NCBI GenBank assembly: GCA_033977485.1
Contig: CM066995.1
Location: 53,009,162 to 53,073,161, forward strand
DNA from: Hydrangea macrophylla
Taxonomy: Eukaryota > Streptophyta > Magnoliopsida > Cornales > Hydrangeaceae
Direction: 5' to 3'
Length of the DNA: 64,000 bases
Below, piece after piece: positions 34,031 to 47,254 of the stretch. Numbering within the stretch: the first letter of the stretch is position 1; each line of letters opens with the position of its first letter. A model generated the notes under the pieces. That model made no database searches, was not told the origin of the DNA, and saw nothing but the letters and a program-made list of their open reading frames with translations. Made by a program: the position numbers and the translations under genes.

Positions 34031-36965
34031 GACATGATACATAATTAGTAAGTCAGCCTCAAAATAGTAATCTTTGGCTGACCAATTTGCATGTCGGCCT
34101 CATCAACATTCTTGCTGGTGGCTTGTACCATAATCGGTTCTACTGCTTCTCGGGCTGGTCCCTCGTTGATCATTGCAGTTGGTTGATCTTGCTCCTTCAC
34201 GTCACCGTTTATGACCAATGACAGGTTTGGTTTAGCCATAGAGGTCATAGGTAGTGTGTATACCATATTGATCGAGAAATCCCTCAGAATAGAACCAAAC
34301 TATAAGAACTTTCTTACTTGATCAGTCTTACTTGAGTCCGATTCCTAGTGTTCTAACTCGGTCTCCTCCATTGGTTCAGGGGCTGAAGGACTCTTCATCT
34401 TTTCAAATCTCTGCCTGAGGTCTTCCTTACTTTGATCAACTCCTTTCCCCTTCGTCTTTTCATGAGGAATCTCTACTTATGAGGTCAGTAGTACTCTTGC
34501 TAAAGAAGGAATCCCCGACGTATCGGTCACCTTCAAACTTGGGGCTTACAGGATCCTGAATGATTCGCTTTTTCTTCATAGTACTTATGTTTCCAGTCTT
34601 TGGCGGCCTTCTTCATTCTTTGGTACCTCTTGATCTGAGTCTTCTTGGGGTGATAAACTTTTGGTTGAGCAAACTTGGGTGCTACAACTTATGCCACGGA
34701 CTTGGTTTCACTACTGGTGGTACTACCATCCTGGGTTCTCGGTCTTTGAAGATCGAATTATTAGTGATTTCCCTTTCTTAAGGACGAGAATAGTTGCCAC
34801 GTGACCCTCTTTCTTGGTACTCTTTCCTTACATACTCTTGCTTAGGTAAAGCTAAACAACTTTGGATTGACCTTCGAGAAGGACTCGGTGGCTGTTATGA
34901 AACACTCCTCGGCCTCTTACTGGTTCATCACTTTCGGGCTTAACAGGTGCCTTGCATTTTGGGCAGAGTCCCCTTTTTATCAATTCAATTTGTTGTCTAA
35001 TTTCATCCAATAGCTGTTCAGTGAACTTATAACCTGGATCGACCTTCATGGCCGATTCTTTTTGCTTCCTCTCCCCATATATCTTTTTCAAATCATGGAT
35101 ATCTACAACGATCTTCCTTTCTGGCCTTTTACTTGAACAGGCTTCCCTTTAGGTTTCTAGATCAATCCTAGTCCTCAGCTTGGAAGTCCTTAATAGATCA
35201 GGAGTCACCATGTTCGATCCCACTACAACAGGGAAAGGATCAGTGTTAACCCCTATTGCCTTGTCCAAACACTTGAGAATTCCTTTTTCCACATTACTCT
35301 GTATGACATTACGAAAAATAACACAATTGATAGTCACACGGCGCCATGAATTGTGCCATTTGCAGAATTCTTTGCCTTTTAAATCTTTGGCCTTAGGATT
35401 TTTATGGCCATCCCTAAGTCGGATCAAAATCTCTTTAGTGATATCAAATGAATAGTTCTTGCCTGCTTTAAAAGCCTTTTTCTTAACTGGTGAATTATCC
35501 TCGTTATTATCGGTTAGATTTTGTAGGGCTTTCCATACGACGAGCCATTTACAGACAACCTCGACCATATCCATATCCACGACCTCTAAATCATAATCGG
35601 TCACATGAACTTCAAAGTTGGGATCTTTATAGTAAATCCCCTTTGAGGAGTTCTTCATCTCCTATTCATTTAAGAGAATTCTTTTGTATCTGGTGGCTCT
35701 AGTAGCCAACTCAAACAGATCTCTAAACTGCATTCCCTCAAACTTCTTTCAAAGTTCAAAATTCAAATCGATAATGGCCATTTTTACAAATTCTTCCCTA
35801 GGAATAACGACTTTGAACAAAATTTTAATTTCCTAAAACGTCTAATAAAGTCTACGGCCGACTCCCCACTCAACTTATATAGTCTAGAGAGATCGGCCAT
35901 GGATACTTCAGGCTCGGTCCTATAGAACTATTAGTGGAAGGCTACTTCTATCTGCTTCCAATTTTGGATTGAGTCCTGTAGCAGATTAACAACCCCAGTC
36001 AGGGAATTTGGAAAAAGTCTCATCTTAAAGTCATTGTTTCCCCCGAGATGACCACACTAAACAATAAAATGACTGATATGTTCTACTGTTAATTGTTCTC
36101 CATCTTTAGTGAAAAGAGTAAAGTTAGGGACTTATAACCTTGTGGGATTTCTACTCGGTTAATTCAGTTAGGACATGGCCGGCTATAAGTCGACCTTTCG
36201 ACTCTTCGAAGGATTGGACCATATTTTTCATATATAGCCTCCACTAGTTGCTCCCTATTTATAGGCGCCTATTGATTCGATGGCACCACCTAGGGTGGTG
36301 GCTGGTATCTGATAGTACTAGTATTCTGATGTGGCTAGAAAGATGGTTCTTGGCTTTCCTCTCTCCAAGGTGATTGGGGAACAAACATCGGATTATAGTG
36401 TTGACTAATGCTTTGTTGAGGGTTGATCAATTGGCCATCATGGACAAATCTAATAGTTTGTGATGTTATTGGGCCAATTTGACTACCGCTACGCTGATTG
36501 GCATTTGGTCTTGCCCCCACGACTTGTGGAGATCCAATAACTTCTTTTCCTTTGCTGGGAGAGTGACTGTTTTCATTATTCCTCCTTGGAAGGATACCAA
36601 ATTTTTCAGACTTTAGGGCACCTGAATCGACCTATAGAGGAGCCTCTTCCCATACAGAGGGTAAGGGATTACCTCCTGTAGGCATAGCGATGATCTATTC
36701 GAACAGATCCATGATAGCCTTAGTCAAAAGTTCCTGACTTCGCTGATTAGCTTTCAAGAGATCATTGTTATCTTTATTCAGGATGTAGGATTGTTCATCG
36801 TTTTCCATGTTTCGTTCACCTTGCTCTATCAGAGGGGCCAACAAACGAGACAGTTCATCTAAAGAAAACTTTAGGCTGTCTTGACCTTCTTGGTCAATTA
36901 AATCATCTTCAGACCCTCAAAGATGAGGGTCGTCACATTGGCTAGCAAACTTAGAAGTTTGATTC
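34031..36965 (-). pseudogene. Decayed gag of a Tat-lineage Ty3/gypsy element
   Basis: The best-preserved piece (35658-35149, minus) begins near KGIYYKDPNFEV and contains YSFDITKEI and the zinc-knuckle-like CKWHNSWRRVTINCVIFRNV, then DPFPVVVGSNMV, all hallmarks of Tat-type gag. Further pieces lie at 35091-34852 (CPKC) and 36520-36335. Stops and frameshifts separate them. Protease, RT and integrase are absent, so the element is cut at about 34030. Confidence 0.75.
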
Positions 36966-37016
36966 TTTTTGCATACCATAACTTAGCACTTTTGGGTCCC
37001 ACCCGCATGGCAAAAA

Positions 37017-37860
37017 TGTTCACAGCTTGTTCAATTGATATGCTAGGGCATACCAGAATCCACCAGGATTCAATGTGTGATTGTAAACAAGTAATTCTTG
37101 GAATTGTGGGTAGAACTAACTTTGAATCAAACGATTGTATATAGTAAGCAAGAATAAAACTTACTAAAGGTCCTCAAACAGCATTGAAGCATACAAGTTT
37201 AAAAATGCTAAGCTCATGTAGGGAGTATCTCAAACATTTTTGAATTGAAGGATACAAGACTTAGAAACAGAAATAGAAATCTGTACTAATGGATGCTGTT
37301 ATGAATGCTTTTAGGATGCTGGATTCTAGTATGAGTTATATGAGAAAGCTTTCTGAAGTTCAAACATTCGTATTTATAGTCCTAGTCTGGGACCAACTAC
37401 CTTGGATGTGCTTTCAAAAATCTCAGCCTCAATGCCCACGTTTGAGCTCACGTGTATCACCTTAATAATTTTTTATCGGTCTAACTTGCCCGAGGATAGC
37501 CGCCCCAACTCGGACATGTCTTCTTGCCTCTGCAGCCTAGAAGCTTGGGTGTAGACACCATATCAATACTGCCTTCATCCCGACTAGCCTTCAAAACCAC
37601 CTTCTTGGACATGTCTTCTCTGTCTTGGACCACACTGACACTCCTGGAATCACTATTAATTTAGACCAATGTTGATTCTACTGATTCCATCACTTGATTC
37701 TATGGTGTTACTGATTTTGGTTAATCAACAAAACCTGGGCCAATCTTGAATCTTAGTTGCCCATCTAAAATTTTCAGGCCCAGGGCAGCCTTATCCAACC
37801 ATGGCTTGACAACTTGACCCCCGTCGGCCCATTGGGCCGAGTAGATTTTGGGTATAAACA
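37017..37860 (-). mobile_element. 5' LTR of the truncated Tat-lineage element
   Basis: On the minus strand it runs from TGTTTATACCCAAAATC (37860) to GCTGTGAACA (37017), about 844 bp. It is followed by TTTTTGCCATGCGGGTGGGA, a leader sequence typical just after Tat-type LTRs. No partner LTR is in the window. Confidence 0.72.
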
Positions 37861-37907
37861 AGAGCTTAATTAGATATTCATCACTCTTTTAATACTTAAC
37901 CTTCTTC

Positions 37908-38499
37908 TAGGGGTGGCCATGGGTCGAGTGAGTCGAGTTTGACCCCCACCCGTTCATCCACTCGAATTACATCGAGTTGATCATCTAAAACCTGTCATCC
38001 ATCTATCTAGTCGGGTGACACTGATTCGTCGGTTTTGGGTGGAGTCGGTTCAGTTTCGGGTGAAAACTGACAAGTCAAATTGTAGTTCCAAAATTAAATT
38101 TCGACATTAGCAAATCAGATTTAAAATCAACATAGGGGAAATATTTTCTGATTAGCTACTATAATAGTCAGAACATAGGGCAAAAAAAAAGAAAAAAAAC
38201 TCATAGAATGCCACAGATCTACAACACCACCAAATTAGGGCCAAATCTGAAGAAGTAGAAACCTGAGGAGATGAGATAAGGGATGATGTCACGTTATGGT
38301 GTCCAGTCGTCCACCATCAAAGCTGCCTTCTACGTGGTAAGAGGTGATTAATGTGGGTGGTGGTGAGAAGTGAGAGCTCCATCGACGGTGGTGAAAATGG
38401 AGAGGCGTGATGTGTGTGGCGGCGAGAGGAGATGAGAGAAGACTGAAGGAGGGTCACTTCCTTTAATGTTTTGTATAGATGTGTATGTGTGTGTGTGTA

Positions 38500-38576
<77 letters not shown>

Positions 38577-38903
38577 TTATTAAAGAAGTAAAGACACTTT
38601 GCTTCAGAGAACACTTTTGATTTTTTTAAAGTTTTTTTTTAACATTTTTCCATTTGTGTAGATGTAGCATGTAGGTAATATAATATATTATATACTATGT
38701 ACATAACTTAACGCATATATGTATGTTGGTCGTAGGTAGGTCGATTTTCTTTGAGTTTCAAAGGGAAGAACCGACATCCAACCAAAAGTAGAAATAATGA
38801 AGAGATGCTGCACCTGTGAGTCAACCACCAACTCGCCAAAACTGACAAACTACCTTCGGGTCGGTCGGGTTGGGCGGGTCTTGGGTCTTCTTGGCCAGCC
38901 CTA
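37908..38903. mobile_element. Non-autonomous hAT-type element 3 (TAGGGGTGGCCA)
   Basis: Ends TAGGGGTGGCCATGGG and TTGGCCAGCCCTA are flanked by CCTTCTTC and CCTTTTTC (one mismatch, 8 bp). Subterminal words are GGGTCGAG, GTCGAGT and CGGGTCGG. The centre holds a GT then GA microsatellite (about 38489-38574). No transposase. Confidence 0.8.
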
Positions 38904-38911
38904 CCTTTTTC

Positions 38912-39369
38912 CAATAATGATGGACCACTTGGGTTTCAATTTAATTTAATATTATGGTCTCAAAATGAAAAGTCACGGCAATTATTTGCCATTCGTGTTC
39001 TGTGATTAATACTTAAGAATAGGATAAGATTCAGATCAAAATTTACTTTTACATGATTTTTATAAAAGCCCATTACTATATTAGTTTTTTATAAGAATTA
39101 GTTTTTAAAATGCACGGACTACTATGTAACTTAAAAGGAGTTACACAAATACCAATCTATTTAAAAATGGTTCTTTCGAAATAACAAAAAAAATGCTTAT
39201 ATTACCCAAACAACCTCTTAGCCTTACCATAACTCCTCAAAAACCATGTGGACTATAGAATATGGAGATGGGTGTGCTTGGAAATAGGAACAAAGGAAAA
39301 GACATGTTGATATAACAATTTTGGGGAAGAGATAATACATATTGTACGTGGACCATAAACACATAGGAG
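38912..39369. other. AT-rich spacer
   Basis: No gene or element ends recognised. Confidence 0.4.
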
Positions 39370-39598
39370 GTGTTTGGTGTAACTTCTCACACAAAAGTCC
39401 ATTCCCGGAATGGACTTCTGAAGATGGAATTTTCAAAATAAACTTTTTTTAAAAGAAGAGTTACTGAATGAGTGTTTTTTAAATAAAAAGTGCATCTAAA
39501 TGTGCAAGTACGTTTGGTAGTAACTTTTTAAAAGTACAAACTTATACCTACTTGCCAATATTACCCTTACCCATGAATTTAAAACTAAATACATATAA
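39370..39598. mobile_element. Left part of a foldback MITE interrupted by the Athila element
   Basis: GGTGTTTGGTGTAACTTCTC, AAAAGTCCATT and AAAAAGTGCATCT recur in inverted order on the far side of the Athila element (about 58790-58910: AGATGCACTTTTT, AATGGACTTCTTC, TTTCCAAACATC). This suggests that one foldback element was split by the insertion. Confidence 0.45.
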
Positions 39599-39603
39599 CG
39601 TAC

Positions 39604-40927
39604 GGATCGGGAGAGAACAAATCCTAATTATACGTCTTAATTCACATTTGTTAGCACATTTTATCCTATTTTTGTAAATTTTTACTTTGTTTTCCATTTT
39701 TTGTCAGGATTTAGAAGAAAGCAAGAGTTCCAGGCCAAATAAGGAGAAAAAACAAAAAGAAAGAACCAAGAAAAGCCAACTCGCCCGACCATCCGCCAAC
39801 TCGCCCGACCATCCGCAACCTCGCTCGTGCGGCCCGCTTGCGCGACCTCCCAAAAATGCGCTCGCGTGATCCGTATAGAAAAGTGAAAACGCATATTTTT
39901 GAGTGCTGAAGACCCCTACATGAACGAAACTGCCTAATTACGTCCAGAAAGGAAAATACAGCAGTTTCAGTCGAAGTAGGTTTACAAAAGTAATCCTAAA
40001 CCCTCTACAACTATATATAGATCAACCTAAAGCAATTGGGGGGTTACACATCCTTACGCTCATCAACTTTGGAGGCAAAGAGAAGAAGAAGATCTAGTTT
40101 GAAGGTTTCTAATGGCTACAATCAACTTCATCTCAATGCTTTCATCCATTATGCGCAACTAAACTTCCATTCTAGGGTTTCAATGAAACCCTAGCTATGT
40201 AAAGGGGGATTCTTTGCTTTCTTACTTTAGGATTTTATGTATTTGAATAGTAGTTGTATGTTTGAGGATTATTAATACATAATCGGATTTTTAATGATAA
40301 TAATCAACAGTACTTTGGATTTATTCTTGTCTTAGATTCTTCCTTATACTTATTGAACCCAATATTCATTGTTTCTATGATTGATAGGAATATTTACATA
40401 CATTGGTGCTTATGTGATTGTGGTGTTTATATCATTTATAATTCATGCTTAGGAAAGATGAGTTATGCTACACCCTAGTTATAGGTAGATAATTCATGTG
40501 AACCAAAGATGAGTTATGCTTAGATTGAACTAGTAATATCCTCTTGTTGATACTATTGGGCTTGTAGCTACAATAGATCGTGACTATCCAATCATAAAAC
40601 TTAAAGTAGAAAGTATAGACCCCCGATGCATAGTTATTGGTGGATTTGTAATCCTAGATCTCATCCACCCATATTAAAACAACCTTAAATCGTGCATTCG
40701 TTTATTTAGATTTAATCTTAATATTTTATTTTCGTAAAGTCATAGTTTAATTTATAGTAGTAGTTAAATCAACAATTCATCAAACTTTCATTTTCTATAA
40801 CTAAATAGATTTAGATTTTATTAATTAAAGGATAAAAACAATCAATCCCTGTGGGTTCGACCTTTACTTTCACACTACAAATATGTCAAAGTAGAGCATA
40901 CTTTTTATCTTGATTCTGACAAGATTA
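39604..40927 (+). repeat. 5' LTR of the Athila-type element
   Basis: It starts GGATCGGGAG, where the 3' LTR has TGATCGGGAG, and ends GACAAGATTA, where the 3' LTR has GACAAGATCA; both terminal changes are single bases. A TATA box CTATATATAG is at 40011-40020. A GC-rich palindrome module lies at 39775-39870. Confidence 0.93.
39775..39870. repeat. GC-rich module in the 5' LTR
   Basis: AACTCGCCCGACCATCCGCC is present twice in tandem, followed by CTCGCTCGTGCGGCCCGC and TTGCGCGACC. The counterpart in the 3' LTR has CTCGAGCGAGCGGCCCGCTC instead. The two LTRs differ far more here than elsewhere. Confidence 0.85.
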
Positions 40928-40932
40928 ATATT

Positions 40933-40950
40933 TGGCGCCGTTGCCGAGGA
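40933..40950 (+). other. Primer binding site of the Athila-type element
   Basis: TGGCGCCGTTGCCGAGGA matches the tRNA-Asp-type primer site typical of Athila, five bases after the LTR end. Confidence 0.88.
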
Positions 40951-41446
40951 TTGCAATATTTTTGCCATTAATTTTTAGAATCTTAATTTAGATAGTTAGT
41001 AAATATTAGCTTAGATTTTGTTTCCTTTATTTATAGTTTCATTTTTGAGTCACTAAAAGTATCCGTGTTTTGCTGCTTACAAGTCAGCAAATTCTAGCAA
41101 GTTCAAGTGGAATAGCGGTGCACATCAACGGAGCTTACGTGAACCTAAATATAAAATTGCAATAAATTCAAAAAAAAATATCAAGTAAATTCGTTGAGTT
41201 TTAAATTTCGCATCAAAGCACTGTAAGTCAGGGTGCTGAGATGCATTACTTGCATTAGGGTAGGTGTGAAGTGAGCACTGCATTAGCTAGGAAACTCGGG
41301 GCGCTGGGCTTTGACGTGAATCACTGCATAACAGGATAATTACATGCATCATGGTAGTACTGTGTGCTTGCGTTCTTGATTATTTGCGTAATTTAATTTC
41401 TTATTTGTTTGAGTCAGTCTTTATAGTAGTGTCAACTCCCTAGTTT
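40951..41446 (+). other. Untranslated leader of the Athila-type element
   Basis: The stretch between the PBS and the first gag frame contains two similar phrases (GGGTGCTGAGATGCATTACT and GGGCGCTGGGCTTTGACGTG). No ORF. Confidence 0.6.
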
Positions 41447-43301
41447 ATGTTTGGTACCCGTTCGAAACAACTGGAATTACAACCTTTGAATCCCGAGCTC
41501 GAACAAACCCTTAGAGTCCTTAGGTCGTCAACACAAGCTTCTAGAGCTCGGTTGATGCTAGAAGACGAATCAACACCTAAGCCGTCGTCTTTGTTTGAGT
41601 CTGAAATTCGAAGTACTCTTAAATATCTAAGGAAACACAAGAACTATTAATATCGATCCTATCCCAATGGCCGATTTTGGAAATAACGGGAACAACGGGA
41701 ATAATCAAAACAATGGAGGTAACCCTAACATACCTCCGCCTCCACCTTTAAAAGAATATTTTACTCCCACCGCCTATACGCCACCGTCATGTATTGAACT
41801 ACCAGAGGTGACTGCATCACACTTCGAGATTATGTCATCGACCATTGCACGTCTCCCATCGTTTCACGGTCGCGCTAAGGAAGATCCCTACCATCATTTG
41901 GGGGAATTTCAGGGTATCTATGCTACTTTAAAAATTCAAAACTTAACAGATGATGAGTTGAAATTGCGTCTTTTCCCATTTTCCCTTAAGGATAAAGCGA
42001 AATATTGGCTCCAATCTCTTGAGCCAAACTCTATAAGAACATGGGATGGGTTGCCTACTGTGTTCCTACAAAAGTTTTTTCCTATCACTCGAACAAATCA
42101 AATTAGAAAATCTATAATGAATTTCACGATGCAAGATGGTAAAACTCTCTATGATACGTGGGAACAGTTTAAGGAACTCTTACGCTCTTGTCCTCATCAT
42201 GAGATCCCTAAATGGCAACTAGTACAAGTCTTCTACGAGGGACTTGTTCCCACTATTCGTAACACAGTCGATGCTATTTGTGCGGGGACTTTCCTCCACA
42301 AAAGTGCCGACGAAGCTTGGAAGATCTTCGAAACTTTAAGTGAAAATTCAATGCACCAAGCTGTGTCTGTACGCCCCGAGGGACACCTTCCACCGCAAAT
42401 TAAATGAGAGGTTAAAGTTGAGTCAGGCCATTCAGTTGAAATTCAAGAACCATCTCGAAAACTTGACCAACTCATGATGATGGGCCACATGCAGGGCCCA
42501 CCCCTGTTGAAATATGTCAGTTATGTTCTGATCCGTCTCATTCTACACTGGCATGTTCGTCCGCTTCACAATTTCTGGAATTTATGGAACAACATATCAA
42601 TGCTGTTCAGTAATTCCAAAGGCCCAATTATAACCCTGCTGGCTATAAACCAGGCCGAACATGGAATCCTCACCCAAATCTCTCATGGAAATCTAATAGT
42701 GAAGGACTGTATTCAAACCTGAGACGACAAACTTTCCAAATGCGTATAAGCCTCAACCCAATCAATACCAACAACCTCCCTTCCGTGCTAATCCTCCTAG
42801 GAATAAATCTTTTGAAGAGAGTGTGTTGGCATCTTTGAAAAACTTAGAGGCCCAATCGCAATCACAATCTCAACTCGTAACTCCCATACGCAATCGATCG
42901 CTAAGTTAGCATCCCAAATGGGACAACTAGCTATTCATTAAATCGTCGTAATGAAGGAAAGTTACCGAGTCAACCGGTTCAAAATCCTAAAGGACAATAT
43001 AAGGTAGGTACAACGAGTGACCAAGTAAATGCGGTGTCAACAAGAGCAACTGAACATCCCGAGGAGGTCATACCTCCTCCTGAACCTAGAAAAGATAAGG
43101 GCAAAGAAATCAGTAAAAAACATTATGAGAATAAGAATAGTCACGAAGGACTCTACTCCTTCGGTACCTACTACATCTAAAGCAGTGAACCCATCGACTT
43201 ACGTGCCTAGGATGCCATTTCCCCCAAACGTGGATGTCCCATTTCACTTCTTGAAGAAGGGAACACGACCGGAGGATATTCTAGAGACATTTAAAAAGTA
43301 A
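41447..43301 (+). pseudogene. Athila-type gag, disrupted
   Basis: The N-terminal piece (41447-41650) ends at TAA. The frame resumes at 41667 with an NNGNNQNNGG low-complexity stretch and the retrotransposon gag core (LFPFSLKDKAKYWLQSL, TWDGLPTVFLQKFFP, WEQFKELLRSCPHH, VFYEGLVPTIRNTVDA) up to TGA at 42405. Downstream, in shifted frames, a C-x2-C-x4-H-x4-C-like stretch (near 42515) and a proline-rich part are recognisable to 43301 (PFPPNVDVPFHFL). At least three stops or frameshifts break it. Confidence 0.85.
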
Positions 43302-45660
43302 AAATTAACATTCCATTGCTCGATCCCATCAAGAAAATACCCCCATATGCTACATTTCTAAAAGACTTATGTACCCAAAAGAGGAAGTCTAGAAACCATC
43401 TATATAAAAAAGTCTTTTTAACGGAGAAGGTTAGCTCTACGTTCCAACACAACACACTCAAGTACAAGGACCCGGGTACACCAACAATCGCGTGTCATGT
43501 AGGTGACAAATATATACACCGGGCCCTTCTTGATCTAGGAGCGAGTGTGAATCTATTACCTTATTCAGTATATGAACATTTGGGCTTAGGAGAACTAAAA
43601 CCAACCGCGACTACTTTACAATTAGTAGATAGGTCCATTAATGTTCCACGTGGGGTGGTAGAAGACGTGTTGGTGAAGGTGGACAAATTCTACTACCCGG
43701 TCGATTTCTTAGTGTTAGACACAAAACCATTCCTAGATACTAGTAAACACGTCCCAGTTATCCTAGGACGTCCTTTCCTAGCTACAAGTAATTCTATTAT
43801 TAACTGTAGGACTGGGGTTATGGATATAACATTTGGGAATATGACCGTTCATTTGAATGTATTCAACGCATCTAATCAACCTTATAGAGATGACGAGGAG
43901 GCAGACTGTTATGCAATAGATTTAATTGATGAATTGGTCGAAGAGGCAGCGCCTTTTATGTTGACTAAAGAAGCCTTGGAAGCATGTCTATCTCATTTCA
44001 ATCTTAATGATTTCAACATTAATACAAATATCGAAGAATTGAATAATTTATTGGAATCGGTAAACACAACTAGTGTACTTCCATGGACACCCAAAATAGA
44101 GGTCCTACCACCTCTCACACATGAACCGGCATTACCATCCATCGAGTGTCCCCCGACACTTGAACTTAAACCATTACCGAACTCACTAAAATATGCATTT
44201 CTGGGACCTAGTACTACACTTCCAGTTATAATAGCATCAAATTTAACTAAGATTCAAGAATTACAACTGTTACAGGTCCTCGGTAATCATAAAAAAGCGA
44301 TTGGGTAGATGGTAGCCGATTTAAAAGGGATTGACCCGTCTGTTTGCATGCATCGAATAAACTTAGAGGAAAACACAAAACCATCTAGAGAAATGCAACG
44401 ACGTCTCAACCCTAACATGAAGGAGGTAGTCATGAAAGAAGTCATTAAACTCTTAGACGCAGGTATTATTTATCCAATCTCCAATAGTAATTGGGTTAGC
44501 CCCACGCAGGTTGTTCCAAAGAAATCGGGTATTACAGTAGTGCCAAACGAAAAAGGAATTCTCATACCCACCCGTCAAACTAATGGTTGGCGGGTATGCA
44601 TTGACTATCGTAAACTTAATACTATGACTCGTAAAGATCATTTCCCTCTTCCATTCATTGATTAAATCCTAGAACGTCTATCCGGTCAAAGTTACTATTG
44701 TTTCCTAGATGGATACTCTGGTTATAACCAAGTACCTGTCTATCCCGATGACCAAGAAAAAACAACGTCCACTTGTCCCTTTAGTACCTTTGCTTATCGC
44801 CGTATGCCGTTTGGGTTGTGCAATGCACCGGCCACTTTTCAACGGTGTAAGATGGCAATTTTCTCAGTTATGGTTGAAAAGTTTCTAGAGGTATTTATGG
44901 ATGATTTCTCAATTTTTGGTCCTACGTTTGACGAATGTCTCCAAAACCTTACGAAAGTCCTCGCCTGTTGTGAGGAAAGGAATTTGGTTTTGAGTTAGGA
45001 GAAGAGCCATTTTATGGTTCAAGAAGGGATAGTCTTGGCTCACGTTGTATCCAAACGTGGTATAGAGGTAGATAAATCAAAAATTGAATTAATAGATAAA
45101 CTTCCACCACCGTCTTCTATCCGTTAAATTCGCTAATTTCTCTGTCATGCCGGATTTTATCGTAGATTTATCAAAGACTTTAGCAAGATTTCAAGACCCT
45201 TGTGCAACTTGCTCACCAAGGATGTCCCGTTCATCTTTAATAATGAATGCCTTAAAGCATTTGAAATGTTGAGAACTTTACTTTCCACGGCTCCGGTAAT
45301 CCAATCCCCCGATTGGTCACTACCGTTTGAACTAATGTGCGATGCTTCTGATTACGCCGTTGGTGCCGTATTAGGTCAAAAAGTGAATAAAATCCCTCAC
45401 GTAATTTATTATGCAAGGAAAACCCTTAATGATGCGCAATTAAATTACACGACAACTGAAAAAGAATTACTAGTGTTTGTGTTTGCCCTCGATAAGTTTC
45501 GTTCATATTTATTAAGGTCCAAGGTTATTGTTTACACCGACCACGCTGCATTATGTCATCGACGAAACCTCGTTTAATCTGATGGATTTTACTCCTTCAG
45601 GAATTCAATTATGAAATAAGAGATAAAAAGGGTTCTGAAAATGTTGTAGCCGACCACTTG
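43302..45660 (+). pseudogene. Athila-type protease, reverse transcriptase and RNase H, disrupted
   Basis: The protease lies in 43316-44308 with ALLDLGASVNLLPYSVYEHL and a flap region VPVILGRPFLAT. RT follows: VCIDYRKLNTMTRKDHFPLP, then MPFGLCNAPATFQRC and the catalytic FMDDFSIFG. RNase H starts at FELMCDASDYAVGAVLGQK and includes TEKELLVFVFALDKFRSYL and YTDHAAL. Stops occur at about 44306, 44663, 44996 and 45125. A deletion removes the stretch after DHAAL that normally precedes the EFD..I motif. Many stops fit C-to-T or G-to-A changes (Gln or Trp codons). Confidence 0.88.
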
Positions 45661-47048
45661 TCACGAATTCTTGTCGAATCTAACGATATTACCCTTATCA
45701 AGGATTCGTTTCTCGACGAACAATTATTTACGTTATCTGCCTTGAATCGTCCGTGGTTCAGTGACATTGTAAATTTCTTAGCCACGGGATATAACCCTCA
45801 TACGTGGTCTCGTCAGGACAAAGATCGTTTCTTTTCTGAAATTAAACATTATTACTGGGATGACCCACTTCTATTTAAACATTGTTCTGATCAAATTATA
45901 CGATGTTGTGTTCTGGAGAGTGAGTTCAACTCGGTTTTAACCTTTTGTCACTCTTTAGAATGCGGAGGTTACTTTGGAGGCCGTCGTACGGCCGCTAAAG
46001 TCCTCCAAAGTGGGTTATATTGGCTAACCCTGTTTAAAGACGCTCACGAGTTCCGTCAAAAGTGCGTACGTTGCCAACAAACAATATGTCACGTCGCGAT
46101 GCGATGCCCCTTACCCCAATCCTTATTATTGAAATATTTGATGTGTGGGGCATCGACTTTATGGGTCCGTTTCCGTCGTCCTTTGGGTTCGGGTACATTT
46201 TAGTCGTGGTCGACTATGTTTCTAAGTAGGTGGAGGCAGTTGCGACAAAAACGAACGACCACAAAGTTGTGGTTCAATTTATTAAAGATAACATATTTTG
46301 TCATTTTGGTACACCACGAGCGATTAAAAGCGACGGAGGAAAACATTTCTGTAATCGTCACTTTGAGGCACTCGTTAAAAAATATTCCGTCACTCATAAG
46401 GTAGGAACTGCATATCATCCGCAAACCTAGGGCCAAGTTAAAGTGTCTAATAGGGAAGTGAAAAGCATATTAGAAAAAACGGTACATCCAGATCGCAAAG
46501 ATTGGTCGCTACGACTTACCGTTGCACTTTGGGCATACCGAACAACTTATAAAACACCTATTGGAATATCTCCATACCGACTAGTTTTTGGAAAAGCGTG
46601 CCACCTACTGGTGGAACTTGAACATAAATTCTACTGGGCCGTAAAATCGCTTAACCAAGATATAAAAGCAGCAGGATGCCACCATAAACTTCAAATACAA
46701 GAAATTAAGGAATTAAGAAAAGAGGCATATGAGAACTCAAAGATATACAAAGAACGATCGAAAGCTTTTCATGACAAAATGATCGTAAGGAAAAATTTCG
46801 AGGTTGGACAGCGCGTATGGTTATTTAATTCAAAATTAAGGTTATTCCCGGGTAAGCTACGTTCCCGATGGGATGGTCCGTTCATAATAACGCAAGTATT
46901 TCTGCATAGAGAGATCGAACTACAGGACACAAATGGCGGAACACCTTTTAAGGTAAATGGCCAACGGCTTAAGCTGTACCGGTCTGAAGAAACAGACGAA
47001 AGAGATATTGAATCCATAGATCTGGTAGATCCGATCTATTTCGACTGA
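45661..47048 (+). pseudogene. Athila-type integrase, disrupted
   Basis: The zinc-binding part ends CHSLECGGYFGGRRTAAKVL and C-V-R-C-Q. The catalytic core reads [13 protein letters not shown] (first D), SDGGKHFCN (second D) and NREVKSILE (E), with a frameshift at about 46130 and stops at 46229 and 46429. The C-terminal part (46443-47048) is open for about 200 residues: [20 protein letters not shown], then [20 protein letters not shown] and SRWDGPF. It ends at TGA 47046-47048. Confidence 0.88.
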
Positions 47049-47254
47049 GCACTTGTATCGGTCGAGCTAACAACGTAAAACTTAGCACTTCTTGGGAGGC
47101 AACCCAAGCATTTATACAGTTTTCTTTAATTTTGTACACTTTTTAGGAGTTTTTCTGCCAATGTCTGAGTTTCTGAATACTCAACAGACGATATTTAGAT
47201 CATTTAAACCCCTATATTAGAAAACAAGAGAGAAAAACAGAAAATTGGCCTCTC

